Shown here piece by piece: positions 15,998 to 24,200 of a DNA stretch of 36,653 nt. The position numbers and the translations under genes are program-made. Numbering within the stretch: position 1 is the stretch's first letter; every line of letters starts with the position of its first letter. Location of the stretch: NCBI GenBank assembly GCA_902794405.1, contig CADBHI010000018.1:1514-38166 (forward strand), read 5' to 3'. The DNA comes from an uncultured Prevotellaceae bacterium. Its GTDB lineage: Bacteria; Bacteroidota; Bacteroidia; Bacteroidales; Bacteroidaceae. The notes beneath the pieces are model-generated. The model was given only the letters and a program-made list of their open reading frames with translations. It did no database searches and was not told the origin of the DNA.

Positions 15998-17713
15998 ATG
16001 AGAGACGAAAGAATCAAGAAAGTGTTGCTCTTGGGCAGTGGCGCATTGAAAATTGGCCAGGCCGGCGAGTTTGACTATTCGGGTTCACAGGCGCTCAAGG
16101 CATTGAAGGAGGAGGGCATACAGACTGTGCTCATCAATCCGAACATTGCAACGGTGCAGACCTCGGCGGGCGTGGCTGATACGGTGTATTTCCAGCCTGT
16201 CCAGGCCGATTTTGTGGAACGCATTATCGAGAAGGAACGTCCCGATGGGATACTATTAAGCTTTGGCGGACAGACGGCTTTGAACTGCGGCGTGGAGCTA
16301 TATCAGCGTGGCGTGCTTGAGAAATATGGTGTAAAGGTGCTCGGTACGCCAGTGCAGGCCATCATCGACACGGAAGACCGCGATTTATTTGTGAAACGCC
16401 TTGACGAGATCGACGTAAAGACCATTAAGAGCGAGGCTTGCTCTACGGTCGAAGAGGTGCAACGGGCGGCTCATGAACTGGGCTTCCCTGTGATACTCCG
16501 CGCGGCATACGCCCTTGGAGGTCTTGGCTCTGGTTTCTGCGATAACGAGGAAGAGCTGCTCACACAGGCCGAAGAAGCCTTTTCCTTCTCGCCGCAAGTG
16601 CTTGTCGAGAAAAGCCTCAAAGGCTGGAAGGAAATCGAGTATGAGGTGGTGCGCGACCGTTTCGATAATTGCATCACCGTTTGTAACATGGAGAATTTCG
16701 ACCCCCTCGGCATTCATACCGGCGAGTCCATTGTCGTTGCACCGTCGCAGACGCTTACCAACTCAGAATACCATAAACTGCGTGCCCTTGCCATCAAGAT
16801 TATCCGTCATATAGGCATTGTTGGCGAGTGCAATGTGCAGTATGCGCTCGATCCTGCCAGTGAGGACTACCGTGTTATCGAGGTCAACGCCCGTCTGTCA
16901 CGTTCGTCAGCTCTCGCCTCAAAGGCCACGGGCTATCCGCTTGCCTTTGTCGCTGCCAAGCTTGGCCTCGGCTACGGCCTCTTCGATTTGAAAAACTCGG
17001 TCACCAAGACCACGAGTGCTTTCTTTGAACCGGCTCTCGACTATGTGGTGGTAAAGATTCCCCGCTGGGATCTGACAAAGTTCCATGGTGTGAAGCGTGA
17101 GCTCGGCTCGTCGATGAAAAGCGTTGGCGAAGTAATGGCCATTGGCCGGACGTTTGAAGAATCCCTACAAAAGGGCCTTCGCATGATAGGCCAGGGCATG
17201 CATGGCTTTGTCGAAAACCATGAGATTAAGATCCGTGACATCGGGAAGTCGCTGCATGAGCCAACTGACATGCGCATCTTCGTCGTCTCGAAAGCACTGA
17301 AGATGGGCTACAGCGTTGAGCAGATTCACCAACTGACCATGATTGACCGTTGGTTCCTTGAGAAGCTACGTCACCTTGTTGACATCGACCAGCAGCTCAA
17401 GGAGTGGCGTTCGTTCACTGCTATCGCTGAAAGCCTTGACCCGGGCGAACTCGTTGAATACCTTGATGTCATGGAGTTCACTCATCTCCTCCGCGAGTCC
17501 AAGATATATGGTTTCTCCGATTTCCAGATTGCCCGCGCCCTGAACGTCGGCAATTGCTGTGAGTCCGATCATGGTATGAGCATGGAGAAAGCAGGTCTCA
17601 CCGTCCGAGAGTGGCGGAAGGCTCTGGGCATCGTTCCCGTCGTCAACCAGATTGACACTCTTGCAGCCGAGTATCCCGCTCAAACTAATTACTTGTATCT
17701 CTCGTATTTGTAA
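15998..17713 (+). CDS. carB: Carbamoyl-phosphate synthase large subunit, N-terminal half only
   Basis: Full CarB has about 1070 residues: a carboxyphosphate half, an oligomerisation domain, a carbamoyl-phosphate half and an allosteric domain. This gene encodes 571 residues. It begins with the nucleotide-binding start [20 protein letters not shown] and has the first ATP-grasp domain ([40 protein letters not shown]). It stops just after the oligomerisation-domain motif [19 protein letters not shown], at a TAA on a domain boundary. No second half follows; asnB starts 40 bp later. The sequence resembles eukaryotic-type CPS in its first half. It could be one part of a split CarB, with the other gene elsewhere, or a deletion derivative. 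Alone it could not complete carbamoyl phosphate synthesis. Confidence 0.9.
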   Translation: MRDERIKKVLLLGSGALKIGQAGEFDYSGSQALKALKEEGIQTVLINPNIATVQTSAGVADTVYFQPVQADFVERIIEKERPDGILLSFGGQTALNCGVELYQRGVLEKYGVKVLGTPVQAIIDTEDRDLFVKRLDEIDVKTIKSEACSTVEEVQRAAHELGFPVILRAAYALGGLGSGFCDNEEELLTQAEEAFSFSPQVLVEKSLKGWKEIEYEVVRDRFDNCITVCNMENFDPLGIHTGESIVVAPSQTLTNSEYHKLRALAIKIIRHIGIVGECNVQYALDPASEDYRVIEVNARLSRSSALASKATGYPLAFVAAKLGLGYGLFDLKNSVTKTTSAFFEPALDYVVVKIPRWDLTKFHGVKRELGSSMKSVGEVMAIGRTFEESLQKGLRMIGQGMHGFVENHEIKIRDIGKSLHEPTDMRIFVVSKALKMGYSVEQIHQLTMIDRWFLEKLRHLVDIDQQLKEWRSFTAIAESLDPGELVEYLDVMEFTHLLRESKIYGFSDFQIARALNVGNCCESDHGMSMEKAGLTVREWRKALGIVPVVNQIDTLAAEYPAQTNYLYLSYL

Positions 17714-17753
17714 ATAGTGAAATTGTTAAATCGTCAAATAGTCAAATTGAATT
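17714..17753. repeat. A/T simple-repeat spacer between carB and asnB
   Basis: This 40-bp gap is built of variants of AAATAGT/AAATTGT/AAATCGT words, similar to the dapF-dapL spacer. It contains no terminator, no -7 box and no trace of the missing carB half. Confidence 0.6.
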
Positions 17754-19466
17754 ATGTGTGGAATAGTTGCAATATTGAATGTAAAGGAGCAGACGCATGC
17801 TCTGCGTGAGAAGGCCTTGAAGATGAGTCAGAAGATTCGTCACCGTGGACCAGATTGGAGTGGAATATATTGTGGCGGCAGTGCCATCCTCGCCCATGAG
17901 CGATTGAGTATCGTCGACCCCGAGAGCGGCGGACAGCCACTCTACGCCTACGGCGACACCCCCTCAAACTCCCCCTCAGCTGAGGGGGAGAGAAAAAGGG
18001 AGGTTAAGCAGGTGCTTGCCGTCAACGGTGAGATTTATAACCATCAAGAGATTCGTCGCCGTTATGCCGGTCAGTATGAATTCCAGACTGGCTCTGACTG
18101 CGAGGTCATCCTCGCCCTCTATCGTGAGAAGAGCATCAACTTCCTCGAAGACCTCAGCGGCATTTTCGCCTTCGTGCTCTATGACGAGGAGCGCAACGAG
18201 TTTCTGATAGCCCGCGACCCCATCGGCGTCATACCTCTTTATATTGGCTACGACAGCGACGGTACCGTATATGTGGCCTCGGAGCTGAAGGCCCTTGAGG
18301 GCCAGTGCGAACGTTACGAGCCCTTCCTTCCCGGCCATTACTATTGGAGTGTTGACCCAGGCCAGAAGTGGTACTATCGCCGCGACTGGATGCAGTATGA
18401 TGCCGTGAAGGACAATCCAGCCTCGGTCGAGGCCATCCGCGACGGTCTTACCGCTGCCGTCAAACGCCAGCTCATGTCCGACGTTCCTTACGGCGTACTT
18501 CTCAGTGGCGGCCTTGACAGTAGCGTCATCTCCGCCCTCGCCGAGAAGTTCAGCGAGCACCGCATTGAGGATGACTCGAAGACCCGTGCCTACTGGCCCC
18601 GTCTGCACTCGTTTGCCGTCGGCCTGAAGGGCGCCCCCGACCTCGCTAAGGCCAAGCTTGTGGCCGACCATATAGGTACCGTCCACCACGAAATCAACTA
18701 TACCATCCAGGAGGGCCTCGACGCCATCCGCGACGTCATCTACTTCATCGAGACCTACGACGTCACCACCGTCCGCGCCTCCACGCCGATGTACCTGTTG
18801 GCCCGAGTCATCAAGTCGATGGGTATCAAGATGGTGCTGAGCGGCGAGGGTGCCGACGAAATCTTCGGTGGCTATCTCTACTTCCACAAGGCCCCGACGG
18901 CTAAGGACTTCCACGAGGAGACCGTGCGCAAGCTCGGCAAGCTCTATCTCTATGACTGCCTGCGAGCCAACAAGAGCCTCAGCGCCTGGGGCGTTGAAGG
19001 TCGCGTACCTTTCCTCGACAAGGAATTCCTTGATATCGCTATGAGAACAAATCCCGAGGCCAAGATGTGCCCGGGAAACACGATAGAAAAGAAAATTGTT
19101 CGCGAAGCCTTTGCCGACCTCCTGCCCGATGAAGTGGCTTGGCGTCAGAAGGAACAGTTCAGCGACGGCGTAGGTTATTCTTGGATTGATACGTTAAAAC
19201 AGATCACCTCCGAGGCTGTTACCGACGAACAGATGGCCCATGCAGCAGAGCGCTTCCCCATCAATCCTCCAAAGAACAAGGAGGAATACTATTACCGGAG
19301 CATCTTCGCCGAGCATTTCCCCAGCGACAGTGCAGCCAAGAGTGTGCCCAGCGAGGCAAGTGTAGCTTGTTCTACCGCCATCGCCCTCGAATGGGATGCC
19401 GCCTTCAAGAACATGAACGACCCCTCTGGCCGTGCAGTCAAAGGTGTTCATGAACAGGCATATTGA
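17754..19466 (+). CDS. asnB: Asparagine synthase (glutamine-hydrolysing), AsnB type
   Basis: The 570-residue enzyme makes asparagine from aspartate with ATP and glutamine nitrogen. Catalytic Cys2 follows the initiator Met (MCGIVAI). Other glutaminase motifs are RHRGPDWSG and VLAVNGEIYNH, and the synthetase domain has the PP-loop LLSGGLDSSV and SGEGADEIFGGY. AsnB usually has about 554 residues. The extra residues lie at about 66-86, between QPLY and VLAVNGE, and are encoded by a perfect palindrome-bearing repeat. It is the last gene of the plus-strand cluster. The convergent HAD gene ends two bases beyond its stop, with no room for a separate terminator. Confidence 0.95.
   Translation: MCGIVAILNVKEQTHALREKALKMSQKIRHRGPDWSGIYCGGSAILAHERLSIVDPESGGQPLYAYGDTPSNSPSAEGERKREVKQVLAVNGEIYNHQEIRRRYAGQYEFQTGSDCEVILALYREKSINFLEDLSGIFAFVLYDEERNEFLIARDPIGVIPLYIGYDSDGTVYVASELKALEGQCERYEPFLPGHYYWSVDPGQKWYYRRDWMQYDAVKDNPASVEAIRDGLTAAVKRQLMSDVPYGVLLSGGLDSSVISALAEKFSEHRIEDDSKTRAYWPRLHSFAVGLKGAPDLAKAKLVADHIGTVHHEINYTIQEGLDAIRDVIYFIETYDVTTVRASTPMYLLARVIKSMGIKMVLSGEGADEIFGGYLYFHKAPTAKDFHEETVRKLGKLYLYDCLRANKSLSAWGVEGRVPFLDKEFLDIAMRTNPEAKMCPGNTIEKKIVREAFADLLPDEVAWRQKEQFSDGVGYSWIDTLKQITSEAVTDEQMAHAAERFPINPPKNKEEYYYRSIFAEHFPSDSAAKSVPSEASVACSTAIALEWDAAFKNMNDPSGRAVKGVHEQAY
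17958..18006. repeat. Palindromic element inserted in frame in asnB
   Basis: The core is a perfect 22-bp palindrome at 17969-17990 centred on CCCCCTCAGCTGAGGGGG. It is flanked by ACCCCCTC on the left and AAAAAGGGAGG on the right. Compared with E. coli AsnB it adds about 16 residues (48 bp, a multiple of three) in the loop before VLAVNGE. It belongs to the same type of C/G-block palindrome as those in pyrG and at 32886-32953. Confidence 0.75.
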
Positions 19467-19468
19467 CC

Positions 19469-20257
19469 TTAGATGGCATTAAAATGCTTAAGGGCATTCA
19501 GTATGCCATCGTCGTCGACTGAGGTCGTTACGTAGTCGGCTTGCTGTTTCAGTTCGTCTATGGCGTTGCCCATAGCGACGCCAATGCCAGCCTGCAGAAT
19601 CATGGAGGTATCGTTGCCGCCGTCGCCAAAGGCAATGGTGCGACTGGGGTCGAAGCCTTCATGGCGGGCCATCGCAACGATGCCCTTGCCTTTGTCGGCA
19701 CCGTTGGCAGTGATATCCGTGAACTCGGGATGCCAGCGTCCTGACACACACCGAGGTATGCGGGCCATCAGCTTTGGTTCGTAGTCGGCAGGAAAGAAAG
19801 GCGTCAGCTGCAATATGTCCTCCTGGAGCACCACGTCGAGTGGCGAAGCCTTGTCGAGGCTCTTTACGGCCAGCATCTGACGGAAGATGCGATCTACGTC
19901 GCCAGTAGGGTCGAGCACCGCCACGTCCTTGCGTCCCACAACAATCAGGCTGTAGCCCTTTGTCTGCGAGTCCTCGACGCATGTCAGCACGTCCTCCTTG
20001 GCTATGGGTTGGCAACTGACTAACTCGTTGCCCACAAAGCACAAAGCCCCGTTGGTAGTGATATATCCGTCAATGAGGTGCTCTATGGCACCAAGGTTCG
20101 TAATAATAATAGGTGGGCGACCTGTGGCTATATATACACGCGAACCGTTGGCCTTGGCCTGGGTCAGGGCAAGGATGGCCGATGGCGGAATCTCGTGAGT
20201 CTTGAAGCTCACTAACGTCCCGTCGATGTCGAAGAATAAAGCGTATCTCTGTGTCAT
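19469..20257 (-). CDS. Cof-type HAD-IIB family phosphatase
   Basis: The 262-residue cytoplasmic hydrolase belongs to the haloacid dehalogenase superfamily. Motif I is FFDIDGTL, with nucleophile Asp10 and Asp12. Motif II lies in YIATGRPP, and the final acidic motif is AFGDGGNDTSMI. The large cap between them fits the Cof/IIB type, which acts on sugar phosphates and related compounds; the substrate cannot be predicted. It starts 10 bp after the upstream carbohydrate-binding-like gene and is probably co-transcribed with it. Confidence 0.88.
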   Translation of the reverse strand: MTQRYALFFDIDGTLVSFKTHEIPPSAILALTQAKANGSRVYIATGRPPIIITNLGAIEHLIDGYITTNGALCFVGNELVSCQPIAKEDVLTCVEDSQTKGYSLIVVGRKDVAVLDPTGDVDRIFRQMLAVKSLDKASPLDVVLQEDILQLTPFFPADYEPKLMARIPRCVSGRWHPEFTDITANGADKGKGIVAMARHEGFDPSRTIAFGDGGNDTSMILQAGIGVAMGNAIDELKQQADYVTTSVDDDGILNALKHFNAI

Positions 20258-20267
20258 ACCTGTTGCT

Positions 20268-21857
20268 TTATCTTACGGCAGTAAAGTTCTCGTTCAGCGT
20301 GAAGGTCTTCTCGTAGCCCTTGGTCTTCACGGTATAGGTATTGCCAGTCTTGAAGGCGGGACAGCTGACGAGACTGGCACTTCGTTTCAGTGAGAAGGGA
20401 ATGGTAACACTCTCGATGAGCTTGCCCTCAGCGTCGTAGATATTGACGGGTTCTTCCTTCACAATGTTAATGCCGATCAGTAGTACCGTAGGCTGCTTGG
20501 CGGTCTGGTTGGTAGGCACAGAGGGCATCTCGCCCATACCGCCGCCAACCGAGAAGATGGTACCGCCCTCGACAACAAGCGGTGCAAAGTCGCAGTCGAG
20601 TCCTTCCTCGGGTGATCCTACGGCACTCCAGGCATAGACAGTGCCACCCCGGATTACGATGGCAGGCTCTGCGTCCTCACTGTTATTGTTACCACCGAAG
20701 GGCATAAAGAAGCCACTCTTAGGATTGGAGTCGACGGCATCGTTGCCCTTGCTACGGGCTGTGACGTTGGCACCGTTGAACTCGATGATAGCGTTGGCAT
20801 TGATAGCGTCATCGGGGCTGAATACGTCGACGTTACCGCCGTTGAAGACAATACCGTCTTTACCCTCGATTCCCTCAGCACCGGCGGTTGCAGTGCGTAC
20901 GGTGACGTTGCCGCTGTTGATGGTAATCTTGCCCTTCGAGGCAATGCCTTTGGTCGAGGCGTAGTACTTATGCTTGCCGGCAAACCCTCCGAAGCCGCCT
21001 TCCCCGCCGTCTTCCTCATCATTCTCGTCACGATTGCCGAAATCGGGGAAACCACCCATGGGGAAACCTCCCATTGGGAAACCTCCTCGCATGGTGCTGT
21101 CGTTGCCAAATGGGGGTAACCCGCCACCACCAAAGCCTGGGAATCCACTACGTTGTGTGCTGTCATTCCCGAATGGGGGAAAGCCTCCCATCGGAAAACC
21201 TCCTCTCATAGTGCTGTCATTGCCAAATGGTGGAAACCCACCTTCCGGCATTTGGAAACCTCCCTCCGGCATGCCGGGGAACCCGCCAAAGCCAAAGGGC
21301 TTCTCGCCGAGGTTGTCGCCCGAAGTCGTCACGTTCAGCGTCAGCTCTTCTATGGTAATGTCTTTCTTCGTCTTGATACCGCGGCATCCGTCGCCTGTGG
21401 CAATGATATTCAGTGTACCCTTACCCGAGAGCAGCAGCTTGTCCTTTGCCCAGATGGTAGCGGCCTTGTGGTTGGCGGTATCGTTGCAAGCGGTAATCGT
21501 GAGTGTGTTCACCGTACCCTTGGCTACCGTCACCTCCACCTTCTTCTTGTTCTTCAGGTCTATCGGCGCACCCTCCTGACTGGTCAGTTCCAGACCGTCG
21601 AGCGTCACATGGGCCTTGCCGGCGGTCTTCAGAATCAGCTGTCCGTTGTCGCTTTTTCCCTTCAGACGCAAGGTCAGCTTGTGCTCTTTGTACTGGCTCT
21701 CGATACGTACGCTGGCACCGTCAGCACTTACCGTCACACTGTCCTTTACTTTCTGTGTCACCTTCGCCGTCGAACCGTTATAGCGGATGGTGATGTCCTC
21801 AGCCTTGCATACGCTGCCCATCAGCAAGGTCAGTGCACATAATAGAATCTTTTTCAT
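20268..21857 (-). CDS. Secreted beta-helix carbohydrate-binding-like protein (DUF4353/Cthe_2159 type) with a Gly/Pro/Phe repeat insert
   Basis: The protein has 529 residues from the ATG at 21857; the -7 box at 21887-21879 overlaps the upstream ATG at 21875 and rules it out. Signal peptide MKKILLCALTLLMGSVCKA. The body shows repeated short strands with Gly-Ile and Asp motifs (GDGCRGIKTKKDITI, TKGIASKGKITINSG, GAEGIEGKDGIVFNGGNV), as expected for a right-handed beta-helix related to carbohydrate-binding-domain (DUF4353) proteins. Residues about 187-290 form a low-complexity insert with three copies of a PPFGNDST...GGFP motif and an acidic patch (DENDEEDGGEGG). Extracellular or surface location is likely; ligand unknown. 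The HAD gene follows in the same operon. Confidence 0.75.
   Translation of the reverse strand: MKKILLCALTLLMGSVCKAEDITIRYNGSTAKVTQKVKDSVTVSADGASVRIESQYKEHKLTLRLKGKSDNGQLILKTAGKAHVTLDGLELTSQEGAPIDLKNKKKVEVTVAKGTVNTLTITACNDTANHKAATIWAKDKLLLSGKGTLNIIATGDGCRGIKTKKDITIEELTLNVTTSGDNLGEKPFGFGGFPGMPEGGFQMPEGGFPPFGNDSTMRGGFPMGGFPPFGNDSTQRSGFPGFGGGGLPPFGNDSTMRGGFPMGGFPMGGFPDFGNRDENDEEDGGEGGFGGFAGKHKYYASTKGIASKGKITINSGNVTVRTATAGAEGIEGKDGIVFNGGNVDVFSPDDAINANAIIEFNGANVTARSKGNDAVDSNPKSGFFMPFGGNNNSEDAEPAIVIRGGTVYAWSAVGSPEEGLDCDFAPLVVEGGTIFSVGGGMGEMPSVPTNQTAKQPTVLLIGINIVKEEPVNIYDAEGKLIESVTIPFSLKRSASLVSCPAFKTGNTYTVKTKGYEKTFTLNENFTAVR
20985..21295 (-). repeat. Imperfect tandem repeats coding the Gly/Pro/Phe insert
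   Basis: The segment encodes GGFPPFGNDSTMRGGFPMGG and two close variants, then shorter GGFPMGGFP units. The DNA copies of the CCATTTGGCAATGACAG-like block are near-identical, so the array could expand or contract by recombination in multiples of three. Confidence 0.75.
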
Positions 21858-21878
21858 CTTTTGTTTCGCAATCATGGC

Positions 21879-21887
21879 GCAAAGATA
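21879..21887 (-). promoter_or_regulatory. -7 promoter box of the beta-helix protein and HAD genes
   Basis: The minus strand reads TATCTTTGC, a perfect TAnnTTTGY. The ATG at 21857 lies about 22 bases downstream. A -33 box at 20 bp is not clear. Confidence 0.6.
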
Positions 21888-21903
21888 TAAAAAAATGATG
21901 GAT

Positions 21904-21927
21904 AAAGTCTCCTTTTAGACTTTTTTT
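21904..21927. promoter_or_regulatory. Hairpin in the divergent promoter region
   Basis: AAAGTCT (21904-21910) and AGACTTT (21917-21923) form a 7-bp inverted repeat with a 6-nt loop, followed by a T run on the plus strand. It lies between two divergent promoters and outside both predicted transcripts, so it is more likely an operator than a terminator. Confidence 0.35.
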
Positions 21928-21972
21928 GTATATTCTTGGACTTTATTTATAGGCTCGTTCGACAAAAGTTCG

Positions 21973-21981
21973 TACTTTTGC
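21973..21981 (+). promoter_or_regulatory. -7 promoter box of the metallopeptidase-like gene
   Basis: TACTTTTGC matches TAnnTTTGY and lies 23 bases before the ATG at 22005. A TTTG at the 20-bp position is absent. It excludes the longer upstream reading of the frame. Confidence 0.6.
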
Positions 21982-22004
21982 AGCCGAATCAAAAAAATCA
22001 GAAT

Positions 22005-24158
22005 ATGAAGAAAATCATTACATTGGCCTTGCTCCTTATGAGCCAGCTAACCTACGTGGCTGCACAGAAAACCGTTTATATTCCTAATGAGTGGCGCAAT
22101 CCTTGGCCCAGCGATTCGTTGCTCTATAAGGAAAGCGATCCTGACAACAAATACACGTGGTCGAAGTCTCGTTCCGTGGAATCAAATAACGTGATTGTCT
22201 TTTGGGATAAAAACTACGGAAAGACATTGCCGTCGAAGTCACCAGAACCCTATCGTGTGGACGAACAGGATCTTTTGAAGAAGTGTGAGGCCTTCTTTGA
22301 TCTGGAAATCAACAAGCTCGGCTTCGTTGACCCTGAGAAGTCGAACCTTACTAAATATAAGGTGATGGTATTGCTGAACCATACGACTGACTGGGTGTGC
22401 TATGGCGGCGGCTATGACTATCAGATCTCGGCTCTCTGGCTCGGTCCGTCAGCTTGCAAACCCGTAGGCCATTCTGTTGCCCATGAGGTAGGTCACTCGT
22501 TCCACTATATGTGCTATGCCGAGCACAGCGGCCATAAGGAATCATCGACAGATAACACGGGTTTCCACATGCAATGTGGCAACGGTCAGGCCATCTGGGA
22601 ACAGACAGCACAGTGGCAGGCAGCACAATCTTACCCCGAACTCATGTTCGACCAGAGCATCAATGTCTTCCGTAAGTCCCATAATTATGCTTTTTCCCAC
22701 GAGTGGCACCGCTATCAGTCCTACTGGTTTCACTACTATCTCTGTCAGCATTACGACGACATGACCACTGTTGCACAGGTGTGGAACCAGCCCATGACGG
22801 GACAGTCGCAAGGCAATGCTACCGACTTCAACCAAGCTCTAATGAAGCTCAAAAATATCGATGGAACCGGACTTTTTCAACTTTACTACGACTACGCCGC
22901 CCGTCTTGCAACGTGGGACTTGGAAGCATGCAAGCCTTACCGCAATCCCTATATTGGCGACTTCGACTATCATTGTGTGATGACGGGCGACCATCAGTAT
23001 CAGGTAGCTCTGTCGTCAGTTCCGCAGTCCAGCGGTTTCAATATCATTCCGTTGCAGGTACCTGAGAAAGGAACAGAAATCATCACCCACTTCACGGCAA
23101 TGCGAGCCAGTGGTGCCAAACTTGCCAGTGGTGACCCAGCAGAGATGATGGGCGGCGAGACGGCGTGGACCAAGACCAACCGCACCACCTATATTAATAA
23201 TACCAATCGTGCGAGCCGTGCCTTCCGTCTCGGCTATGTCGCTCTAATGAAAGACGGTACGCGTCAGTACTTTCAGGAAGACCGTCTCTACTGCGAGGGC
23301 CAGCCTGAGGTCACAGAAGACGTCAGGATGACTGTTCCGGAAGGTGTCAGCCGCCTGTGGCTCATCGTCGTCCCTGCTCCAAAGAAATACGTGCAGCACA
23401 AATGGACGGAAAAAGCTGAGAATGCCGAGCAATGGCCCTATAGTTTTCAGTTAGAAGGCACCGACATCGGCAGTCGTGCTACAGTCTATGTGGCTCCTGT
23501 TATTGACGGTCGCGATGTATCTGGCGTCGTGTTGACATACGATGTCAACCTGCCCCAGTTGAATAGTTACGATGCTGTGGCTGTCACCGTCAGCGGTCAG
23601 GCCTTGGCTCAAGTGGGTACTGCCTTCCAGATGCAGCCAACAGATATTGCAAGCAAGATGGTTGCTTACAGTGCTGCGGGGCCCAGTAAGGGGAAAATCA
23701 TGTTCTATCCTGTCAACCTCAAGTCATACACCATCACTAAAAGTGCCTCTACGGCTAATGGCTATGGCCATTGGTTCAATGCTTCGGGGACTGTATGCAG
23801 CTATGCCTCAGGCTATCTCTATAGTGAGTTGTCCCCATCGTCCCTGACGTTCAACATCGGTCAGTATCCTGGTAAGGTGAAGCAGGGTAATCAATATACA
23901 ATTGCCCAGGCCTTGCGATATAAGGACGATGCAGGCAATGAAGCTACCGCTTTTTTCGTATTCCGAGTTCATATCACCAATACGGAGTACGGTGCCTCAC
24001 TTGTCAGTATTGACACCAACGTACCTACTGGCATTCAGGTGATTACATCGGAAAACGATGTTGAAAGCGGGTATTTCTACGACTTGCAAGGACACAAGGT
24101 TGAAACTCCCTCCTCCCGCGGTATTTATATTAGTAATGGTAGGAAGGTGGTGATGTGA
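22005..24158 (+). CDS. Secreted metallopeptidase-like protein (DUF6055-like) with C-terminal DUF4859-like domain
   Basis: The protein has 717 residues and a signal peptide MKKIITLALLLMSQLTYVAAQ. A zinc-peptidase-type HExxH motif is present as HEVGH at residues 160-164, inside GHSVAHEVGHSFHYM, followed by IWEQTAQWQA, which may supply a further metal ligand. This layout resembles DUF6055 proteins. From about residue 530 a domain (NSYDAVAVTVSGQALAQVG to FFVFRVHIT) resembles DUF4859. It ends in GYFYDLQGHKVETPSSRGIY...GRKVVM, a tail also seen in the protein at the right end of the window. It is probably surface or extracellular; substrate unknown, possibly host or plant glycoprotein. Transcription ends at the hairpin just downstream. 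Confidence 0.7.
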   Translation: MKKIITLALLLMSQLTYVAAQKTVYIPNEWRNPWPSDSLLYKESDPDNKYTWSKSRSVESNNVIVFWDKNYGKTLPSKSPEPYRVDEQDLLKKCEAFFDLEINKLGFVDPEKSNLTKYKVMVLLNHTTDWVCYGGGYDYQISALWLGPSACKPVGHSVAHEVGHSFHYMCYAEHSGHKESSTDNTGFHMQCGNGQAIWEQTAQWQAAQSYPELMFDQSINVFRKSHNYAFSHEWHRYQSYWFHYYLCQHYDDMTTVAQVWNQPMTGQSQGNATDFNQALMKLKNIDGTGLFQLYYDYAARLATWDLEACKPYRNPYIGDFDYHCVMTGDHQYQVALSSVPQSSGFNIIPLQVPEKGTEIITHFTAMRASGAKLASGDPAEMMGGETAWTKTNRTTYINNTNRASRAFRLGYVALMKDGTRQYFQEDRLYCEGQPEVTEDVRMTVPEGVSRLWLIVVPAPKKYVQHKWTEKAENAEQWPYSFQLEGTDIGSRATVYVAPVIDGRDVSGVVLTYDVNLPQLNSYDAVAVTVSGQALAQVGTAFQMQPTDIASKMVAYSAAGPSKGKIMFYPVNLKSYTITKSASTANGYGHWFNASGTVCSYASGYLYSELSPSSLTFNIGQYPGKVKQGNQYTIAQALRYKDDAGNEATAFFVFRVHITNTEYGASLVSIDTNVPTGIQVITSENDVESGYFYDLQGHKVETPSSRGIYISNGRKVVM

Positions 24159-24165
24159 AATAAAC

Positions 24166-24200
24166 ACCGAGCCGGGTTTGAACCCGGCTCGGTTGTTTTT
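24166..24200. terminator. Bidirectional intrinsic terminator
   Basis: ACCGAGCCGGGTT (24166-24178) pairs perfectly with AACCCGGCTCGGT (24181-24193), followed by TGTTTTT on the plus strand. It ends the metallopeptidase-like gene. On the minus strand the hairpin directly follows the xynB stop codon and is trailed by GTTTATTT, so it can serve both convergent units. Confidence 0.88.

Noticed and set aside
17914-18914. Long antisense frame within asnB (312 codons)
   Set aside because: It is a shadow of asnB codon usage, without a start signal or recognisable domain, while AsnB motifs are intact on the plus strand.
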